DNA from: an uncultured Clostridia bacterium
GTDB lineage: Bacteria > Bacillota > Clostridia > Oscillospirales > Acutalibacteraceae
Length of the DNA stretch: 19,578 nucleotides
Reading direction: 5' to 3'
Assembly: GCA_937880805.1 (NCBI GenBank)
Contig: CALGRR010000104.1
Coordinates: 1-19,578, forward strand
Below, piece by piece: positions 14,556-19,578 of this stretch (position 1 is the stretch's first letter; each line of letters starts with the position of its first letter). The translations under genes were made by a program, and so were the position numbers. Below the pieces are notes generated by a model, which saw only the letters and a list, made by a program, of their open reading frames with translations, did no database searches and was not told the origin of the DNA.

Positions 14556-15635
14556 ATGGCAAGAGTTTACAACTTCTCGGCAGGTCCCTCAATGCTTCCC
14601 GAAAGCGTGCTCAACAGAGCAGCAGCAGAAATGCTGGATTATAAAGGAAGCGGGCAGTCTGTTCTTGAGATGTCACATCGCTCAAAGGTTTATGAAGAAA
14701 TCATTTTCGGTGCACGAGACCTTTTCAAAGAGGTTATGAATATCCCCGAAAACTATAAGGTTATCTTCTGCCAGGGCGGAGCTTCCACCCAGTTTGCCGC
14801 TATCCCTCTGAACTTCCTTAACGGCAGCGGAAAGGCCGACTATGTTCTCTCAGGTCAGTTCTCCACTAAGGCATACAAAGAAGCTCAGAAATACGGCGAA
14901 ATCAAAGTTGTGGCATCGTCGAAGGAGCAGAACTTCTCGTGTATTCCCGAGCTTGACAAGAGCACATTTACACCCGATGCAGATTATTTCTATATCTGCC
15001 AGAACAACACAATTTACGGAACAAGATTTGCAACGCTTCCCGATACGGGCAATGTTCCCCTTGTTGCAGACGTTTCATCCTGCTTCCTTTCGGAGCCTAT
15101 GGATGTTTCAAAATACGGCGTAATCTACGGCGGTGCACAGAAAAACGTTGCTCCCGCAGGTCTTACCGTTGTTATCGTTCGTGAGGACCTTCTCGGCAAT
15201 GCAAGAGATTACACTCCCACAATGCTCGATTATAAGGTGCTTGCAGATAACGATTCAATGTATAACACTCCGCCCTGCTACTCCATTTATATGTGCAAGC
15301 TTGTGCTTGAATGGATAAAGAGCCTCGGCGGTCTTGAAGCAATGAAGCTTCATAATGAAAAGAAATGCTCAATTCTTTATGATTTTATTGATAACAGCAA
15401 AATGTTCAATAACCCCGTTAAGAAGAGCGACCGTTCAATGATGAACGTAACATTTGTTACCGAGAGCGATGAGCTTAACGCAAAATTCGTTAAAGAGGCA
15501 ACAGAAGCAGGCTTCGTTAACCTCAAGGGTCACCGTTCAGTTGGCGGTATGAGAGCAAGCATTTACAATGCAATGCCCATTGAAGGCGTTGAAAAGCTTG
15601 TTGATTTTATGACCGAATTTGAAAAGAAGAACTGA
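14556..15635 (+). CDS. serC: Phosphoserine aminotransferase
   Basis: PLP enzyme that transaminates 3-phosphohydroxypyruvate to phosphoserine with glutamate as donor. The 359-residue length is typical. The N-terminus NFSAGPSMLP, the substrate-binding LEMSHRSKVYEEI (H41, R42), the PLP-phosphate site GGASTQF (75-81), ADVSS (D172) and the Schiff-base lysine in GGAQKNVAPAG (K196) are all visible, as is GHRSVGGMRASIYNAMP near the C-terminus. The ATG follows AGAAAGGAT. serA starts ten bases after the stop; the two genes make consecutive enzymes of serine synthesis in reverse pathway order. The gap from aspS has no clear promoter or terminator, so the pair may belong to the hisS-aspS transcript. Confidence 0.96.
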   Translation: MARVYNFSAGPSMLPESVLNRAAAEMLDYKGSGQSVLEMSHRSKVYEEIIFGARDLFKEVMNIPENYKVIFCQGGASTQFAAIPLNFLNGSGKADYVLSGQFSTKAYKEAQKYGEIKVVASSKEQNFSCIPELDKSTFTPDADYFYICQNNTIYGTRFATLPDTGNVPLVADVSSCFLSEPMDVSKYGVIYGGAQKNVAPAGLTVVIVREDLLGNARDYTPTMLDYKVLADNDSMYNTPPCYSIYMCKLVLEWIKSLGGLEAMKLHNEKKCSILYDFIDNSKMFNNPVKKSDRSMMNVTFVTESDELNAKFVKEATEAGFVNLKGHRSVGGMRASIYNAMPIEGVEKLVDFMTEFEKKN

Positions 15636-15645
15636 GGTATTATCA

Positions 15646-16776
15646 ATGTTTGAAATTTTAACCTTAAATAAAATATCAAAAACCGGTCTTTCAAAGCTTG
15701 ATGAGGCAAAATATGTTTGTGCCGACAGCTTTGAGGCTCCCGATGCCGTGCTTGTGCGTTCAGCTTCAATGCACGAAATGGAGCTTTCCGAAAAAACCGT
15801 GGCTATTGCAAGAGCAGGTGCGGGCGTTAACAATATTCCCGTTGCAGCCTGCAGCGATAAGGGCGTTGTTGTTTTCAACACTCCCGGTGCAAACGCAAAC
15901 GCAGTTAAAGAGCTTGTTCTCTGTGCACTCTTCCTTTCATCAAGAAGAGTCGGTGCGGCTATGGATTGGTGCAAGACCCTTAAGGGCGAGGGCGAAAATG
16001 TGGGCAAGCTTGTTGAAAAAGGCAAGAGTGCTTTCGCAGGCCCCGAAATTCTCGGCAAAACTCTCGGCGTTATAGGTCTTGGTGCAATCGGTGCTCTTGT
16101 TGCAGAGGGTGCAAAGGCACTCGGTATGACAGTTATCGGCTATGACCCCTTTGTTTCCGAAAAGGAAGGCATTGAGGTTGTTGCGGATGTTAACGAAATC
16201 TATAAGAGAAGCGATTATATTTCGCTCCATTCACCTCTTAACGACAGCACAAGAGGTATGATAAACGCTGATACCCTTGCAATGATGAAGGACGGCATCC
16301 GTATTCTCAACTTTGCAAGAGGCGAGCTTGTTGATTCAAAGGCAATCATTGATGCTCTCGAAAGCGGCAAGGCGGCAGCTTATGTTACCGACTTCCCCAC
16401 CGATGAGCAGCTTGGCGTTGACGGCGTAACGGCTATTCCCCACCTCGGAGCTTCAACTCCCGAGAGTGAAGAAAACTGTGCCGTTATGGCGGCTGTTGAG
16501 GTTGCGGATTACCTTGAAAAGGGTGCAATCAAAAATTCGGTTAACCTTCCCAACACCTGCCTTGCAGAAAGCTTTGCTTGCCGCACCTGCTTTATCCATA
16601 AGGAAAATGCAGATGATTTTGCAGCCAAGGCTGAAGCTGCCGCAAAGGCAGACGGTGCAAGCGTAGCTGCAATTTTCACCGCAAACAAAAAGGATATGGG
16701 CTACACCGTTATTGATACCGATAAACCCTTTGATGCATCAAAGGTTGAGGGTGCAATAAGAGTTCGCACAATCTGA
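15646..16776 (+). CDS. serA: D-3-phosphoglycerate dehydrogenase, short form
   Basis: NAD-dependent first enzyme of serine synthesis. The 376-residue protein has the D-isomer 2-hydroxyacid dehydrogenase fold: GAGVNNIP, the Rossmann motif VIGLGAIG (GLGAIG 144-149) with D167 for NAD, NFARGELVD (R225), a Glu at 254 in TDFPTDEQ and H266 in PHLGASTPESEENC. Those three residues fit the Arg-Glu-His active site, although the usual DVFxxEP is replaced by TDFPTDEQ, a variant I associate with Clostridia. The C-terminal ~66 residues (CRTCFIHKEN to the end) resemble a shortened ACT domain. The ATG at 15646 follows GAGGT; a TTG at 15619 lies inside serC and is rejected. The many Clostridia loci with a DUF1015 gene after serA are not matched here; a terminator follows. 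Confidence 0.93.
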   Translation: MFEILTLNKISKTGLSKLDEAKYVCADSFEAPDAVLVRSASMHEMELSEKTVAIARAGAGVNNIPVAACSDKGVVVFNTPGANANAVKELVLCALFLSSRRVGAAMDWCKTLKGEGENVGKLVEKGKSAFAGPEILGKTLGVIGLGAIGALVAEGAKALGMTVIGYDPFVSEKEGIEVVADVNEIYKRSDYISLHSPLNDSTRGMINADTLAMMKDGIRILNFARGELVDSKAIIDALESGKAAAYVTDFPTDEQLGVDGVTAIPHLGASTPESEENCAVMAAVEVADYLEKGAIKNSVNLPNTCLAESFACRTCFIHKENADDFAAKAEAAAKADGASVAAIFTANKKDMGYTVIDTDKPFDASKVEGAIRVRTI

Positions 16777-16792
16777 AAAAAGATATAAAATT

Positions 16793-16825
16793 ACCCGATG
16801 TGTTCTGAACACATCGGGTTTTTGT
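16793..16825. terminator. Terminator between convergent serA and CPBP genes
   Basis: A perfect 12-bp stem, ACCCGATGTGTT (16793-16804) with AACACATCGGGT (16808-16819), has a CTG loop and is followed by TTTTTG on the plus strand. On the minus strand it is followed by a T-rich tract (AATTTTATATC), so it can serve both genes. Confidence 0.92.
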
Positions 16826-17802
16826 TATCTGAATGAAACATAGCCTTTGGTTATATAAAGCATAATTATAAAGGCAATAACGGCGGGAATTGTTATGAAT
16901 GCCGTAGCTTTCTGGAAGCCGTTGGAAACGGTGAAGGAGGGGGTGAGCTTTCGCTTTTCTTTAAGCATAACAAAAATTACCGAGCCGAGAATTGAAACGG
17001 CGTAAAGAGCACCCGTGAGGATAAAATATAAGCTGTTAAGAAGAGCGTCATCGGCAATATCCTCAAGCATAAAGGCAATAACAACCGAATAAAGGTTATT
17101 GCAGAAGTGAATAAGAATGCCTGTCCAGATGCTGTTGGTTATGCAGACCGCATATCCTATGCCGAGCCCCGCAATAAAAGCGAAGGGTGCCTGCACAAGA
17201 TTTCCGTGAAGCACGGCAAAAACAGCGGCGGAAGCAACAATCGCAAAGCGGTCACCGTAGCGGCGAAGAGGCTGCAAAACTGTGCCCCTGAAAGCAAATT
17301 CCTCAATCAGAGCAGGTGCAACCGCAACGGCAATAACGTAAACGAGTCTGCCGAAGAAGCCTGAGGGAATTGCAAAATCGGGCTGTGAAAGCTCAACGCC
17401 CGTTTCGTCGGCAAAGTTAAGAAAAAGGCTCGAAATATAGTTGCCCGCAAGGCAGATGAAAAATCCGAGTGCGGTGGCGGAAAGCATAAGAGGAATGCTC
17501 ACGGGTTCGCTGAATTCCTGCACCCTCAGACGGGTGTTTTTCTTTATCATTTTTCCGCCGACAATAAAGGGTAAAAGTATGCTTAAAACCGAAAGCAGCA
17601 TTGAAAAAGCGAGCTGCATCGACGGATTTTCGTAATAAACCGATCTGAGAGGCTCAAACATAAACGGAACCGAGAGCAGATTTTGCAAAGCAACATATGC
17701 TATAATACAAAAGCCGGTTACCTTGCTGATATATGAAATATTTTTTCTTTCAGCTTCCTCTTTAAGAAAAAGCTCCGAACGAAAGCCGTTATAAGTGTCC
17801 AA
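16825..17802 (-). CDS. CPBP-family intramembrane protease (glutamic type)
   Basis: Multi-pass membrane protein of 325 residues with roughly eight hydrophobic segments (about 28-48, 66-86, 104-128, 152-166, 186-222, 226-248, 256-280, 300-318). The CPBP/Abi motifs are all present: motif 1 IEEFAFRG (E167, E168, R172), motif 2 FAVLH (F195, H199) and motif 3 IHFCNN (H232, N236), so it should be proteolytically competent. Family members process prenylated proteins or peptides, or give bacteriocin self-immunity; the substrate here cannot be told. The start is TTG at 17802 with GGGTGAT just upstream; no ATG or GTG start suits the domain better. A perfect promoter match lies upstream. No bacteriocin gene is nearby, so an immunity role has no support from context. 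Confidence 0.88.
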   Translation of the reverse strand: MDTYNGFRSELFLKEEAERKNISYISKVTGFCIIAYVALQNLLSVPFMFEPLRSVYYENPSMQLAFSMLLSVLSILLPFIVGGKMIKKNTRLRVQEFSEPVSIPLMLSATALGFFICLAGNYISSLFLNFADETGVELSQPDFAIPSGFFGRLVYVIAVAVAPALIEEFAFRGTVLQPLRRYGDRFAIVASAAVFAVLHGNLVQAPFAFIAGLGIGYAVCITNSIWTGILIHFCNNLYSVVIAFMLEDIADDALLNSLYFILTGALYAVSILGSVIFVMLKEKRKLTPSFTVSNGFQKATAFITIPAVIAFIIMLYITKGYVSFR

Positions 17803-17834
17803 AATATCACCCGTTTAGTATTTTCTATAAGCAT

Positions 17835-17863
17835 ATTATACAGTAAATTTCTATGCCTTACAA
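17835..17863 (-). promoter_or_regulatory. Sigma-A promoter of the CPBP gene
   Basis: On the minus strand TTGTAA (17863-17858) and a consensus TATAAT (17840-17835) are 17 bases apart; the predicted start is about 25 bases before the TTG start codon. Confidence 0.75.
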
Positions 17864-17868
17864 GCATT

Positions 17869-17882
17869 TTTGGTTAACCAAA
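17869..17882. promoter_or_regulatory. 14-bp perfect palindrome, candidate operator
   Basis: TTTGGTTAACCAAA lies between the divergent CPBP and glgP promoters, 5 bases beyond one -35 and 13 bases from the other. Its position and symmetry suit a dimeric regulator; the regulator is unknown. Confidence 0.45.
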
Positions 17883-17895
17883 TGTTAAAAATTTA

Positions 17896-17924
17896 TTGTA
17901 TTATTTTAAATTTTGGTGTAAAAT
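17896..17924 (+). promoter_or_regulatory. Sigma-A promoter of glgP
   Basis: TTGTAT (17896-17901) and TAAAAT (17919-17924) are 17 bases apart, predicting a start near 17931 and a leader of about 36 bases. Confidence 0.6.
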
Positions 17925-17966
17925 TATATTTGTATATTGTATTCGGATATATTTTTGGAGGACACT

Positions 17967-19578
17967 ATGAGCAAAAGCATTACCAAAACCAAGCTTGAAG
18001 AAATGATTTCTTCAAAACTTTCGCACATCTTCGGCGTATCTGCCAAGGATGCAACCGATGAACAGTTCTATAAGGCTCTTGCGATTATAGCAAGAGATAT
18101 GATTAGAGAATCCCGCAGAGAATTTGATGCAAAATCATCAGAAAAGGGTCAGAAAAAGGTTTATTATCTTTGTATGGAGTTCCTTATGGGCAGAAGCCTT
18201 AAGAATGCTCTTTATAACCTTAATCTCACCGAAACTGCAAAGGAAGCACTTGAAACCTACGGCATAAAGCTTGAGAAGCTCTATGACTGCGAGCCCGATG
18301 CAGGTCTTGGCAACGGCGGTCTGGGCAGACTTGCCGCCTGCTATCTTGATGCCCTTGCAAATCAGGGCTACAGAGGAATGGGCTACTCAATTCTTTATGA
18401 ATACGGTATTTTCAAGCAGAAAATTATTGACGGCTGGCAGACCGAGATGCCCGATTTCTGGCTTCCCGGCGGCGAAGTATGGCTTGTTCCCAGAGAGGAT
18501 AAAACCGTTGAGGTTAAGTTTGAAGGCAAGGTTGAAGATGCGTGGGATAATAATTTCCATCACGTTGAGCTCACCGGCTGCAAAACGGTTAAGGCTGTTC
18601 CCTATGATATGATGGTGCCCGGCAAAGACGGCAAGGGTGCTGCGGTGCTCCGTCTCTGGTCGGCAAAGGCTGACGGCATTGATATGGCAATGTTCAACCA
18701 GGGCGATTATATGAGAGCTATGGAAGAAAAGGCTATGGCTGAGGTTATCAGCAAGGTGCTTTATCCCGCAGATAACCATCCCGAAGGTAAGAGCCTTCGT
18801 CTTCGTCAGCAGTATTTCCTTGTTTCGGCATCATTGCAAAGCATTATCAGTGATTATTTTGCCGAGCACGGTTCATTGAAGGATTTTGAAAATAACGTTG
18901 CAATTCACATTAATGACACTCACCCTGCATTATGTATCCCCGAGCTTATGCGCATTCTTATGGATGTATATTCATACAGCTGGGACGATGCTTGGAGCGT
19001 TGTTGTAAAAACGGTTTCCTACACTAATCACACAGTTTTGCCAGAGGCTCTTGAATGTTGGAGAGTTGATCTCTTCTCTATGAAGCTGCCCAGAATCTAT
19101 TCTATTGTAACAGAAATAAACAAGCGCTTTACGGCCGACCTTTGGAATATGTATCCCGGTGATTGGGACAGGATCTCAAGAATGTCCATCGTTGCCTATA
19201 ATCAAGTGAGAATGGCAAATCTTTCGATAGTCGGCTCTCATTCGGTCAACGGAGTTTCAAAGCTTCATAGTGATATTTTGAAAAAGAGTGTATTCAACGA
19301 TTTTTATAAGCTTACCCCTTGGAAATTTACCAACGTAACAAACGGAGTTGCGCACAGAAGATGGCTCTGCTACTCCAACCCCGAGCTCACCAAACTCATC
19401 GACGACTGCATCGGTGACGGATACAAGCACAATCCCCGTGAACTTGAGAACTTCCGTAAGTTTGAAAAGGACGATACCGTTCTTGCAAGACTTGGAGAAA
19501 TCAAGCACAACAATAAGGTTGCCTTTGCCAACAAGCTCAAGGCGGCAAGCGGTCAGATAATCGACCCGAACTCTATTT
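17967..19578 (+). CDS. glgP: Glycogen/alpha-glucan phosphorylase, 3' end outside the window
   Basis: GT35 enzyme that releases glucose-1-phosphate from alpha-1,4-glucans. The frame is open from the ATG to the window edge (537 residues, about two thirds of the usual ~800). Signatures in order: VYYLCMEFLMGRSL, DAGLGNGGLGRLAACYLDALA (from D111), MGYSILYEYGIFKQKI, HINDTHPALCIPELMRIL (N316, H319), VSYTNHTVLPEALE, and MSIVAYNQVRMANLSIVGSHSVNGVS followed by TNVTNGVAHRRWL. The KRLHEYKRQ block and the PLP lysine lie beyond the edge. GGAGG is five bases before the ATG, a strong site. The gene is divergent from the CPBP gene. Codon use shifts in the middle (about 18830-19320): TTG, TTA, CAA and AGT appear, which the first 287 codons lack; the protein motifs stay intact throughout. 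Confidence 0.95.
   Translation, partial: MSKSITKTKLEEMISSKLSHIFGVSAKDATDEQFYKALAIIARDMIRESRREFDAKSSEKGQKKVYYLCMEFLMGRSLKNALYNLNLTETAKEALETYGIKLEKLYDCEPDAGLGNGGLGRLAACYLDALANQGYRGMGYSILYEYGIFKQKIIDGWQTEMPDFWLPGGEVWLVPREDKTVEVKFEGKVEDAWDNNFHHVELTGCKTVKAVPYDMMVPGKDGKGAAVLRLWSAKADGIDMAMFNQGDYMRAMEEKAMAEVISKVLYPADNHPEGKSLRLRQQYFLVSASLQSIISDYFAEHGSLKDFENNVAIHINDTHPALCIPELMRILMDVYSYSWDDAWSVVVKTVSYTNHTVLPEALECWRVDLFSMKLPRIYSIVTEINKRFTADLWNMYPGDWDRISRMSIVAYNQVRMANLSIVGSHSVNGVSKLHSDILKKSVFNDFYKLTPWKFTNVTNGVAHRRWLCYSNPELTKLIDDCIGDGYKHNPRELENFRKFEKDDTVLARLGEIKHNNKVAFANKLKAASGQIIDPNSI

Noticed and set aside
15619..15645. Upstream TTG start for serA
   Set aside because: It lies within serC, adds a non-conserved peptide, and the GAGGT ribosome site favours the ATG at 15646.
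16825..17802. Bacteriocin immunity protein
   Set aside because: The CPBP motifs allow it, but no bacteriocin precursor, transporter or regulator is nearby.

Overview
This window looks like chromosomal DNA of an anaerobic, probably gut-dwelling Clostridia species, perhaps Oscillospirales. The lower rank is a guess. The evidence is Clostridia-like versions of ArgRS, SerA, MgsA, PduL and DUF1934; a coding style rich in CTT, GCA, CCC and GGC; AT-rich intergenic DNA with sigma-A-type promoters and strong Shine-Dalgarno sites; and dispersed intergenic repeat modules of the sort common in gut Clostridia. Most of the window is housekeeping, with no prophage, transposase, CRISPR array or tRNA visible.

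Layout. 3-857: 3' part of a surface lipoprotein with an Ala/Pro/Thr linker of tandem 24-bp repeats. 933-1505: pduL-type phosphotransacylase. 1503-1824: gene-free repeat mosaic bounded by 35-bp inverted repeats built of heptamers. 1851-5092 (minus): operon ddl / DUF1934 / argS, reading right to left, with a strong promoter at 5143-5171. 5336-10790 (plus): unknown 293-aa protein, then gyrB and gyrA. 10893-11297: mgsA with its own promoter. 11387-16776: hisS, aspS, serC, serA, closely packed and closed by a 12-bp-stem terminator. 16825-17802 (minus): CPBP intramembrane protease. 17967-end: 5' two thirds of glgP, divergent from the CPBP gene across a shared promoter region holding a 14-bp palindrome.

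How the genes work together. The ddl operon joins peptidoglycan precursor synthesis to arginyl-tRNA supply. The gyrase operon supplies both subunits of the supercoiling enzyme. hisS and aspS supply charged tRNA, and serC-serA form the core of phosphoserine synthesis from 3-phosphoglycerate. mgsA (triose-phosphate overflow), pduL (acyl-CoA to acyl-phosphate) and glgP (glycogen breakdown) are separate central-carbon functions.

Most interesting non-gene signals: (1) nearly identical hairpins just upstream of pduL and hisS, where no promoter is visible between hairpin and gene, so each may be a leader or attenuator; (2) the heptamer-built inverted-repeat element at 1503-1824, whose left arm supplies the pduL stop codon; (3) the palindrome between the glgP and CPBP promoters; (4) a codon-usage island inside glgP. 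Protein-level oddities: MgsA has Asn at two usual active-site positions, GyrA has Ala at the quinolone Ser83 position, and HisRS motif 3 lacks its usual Glu.
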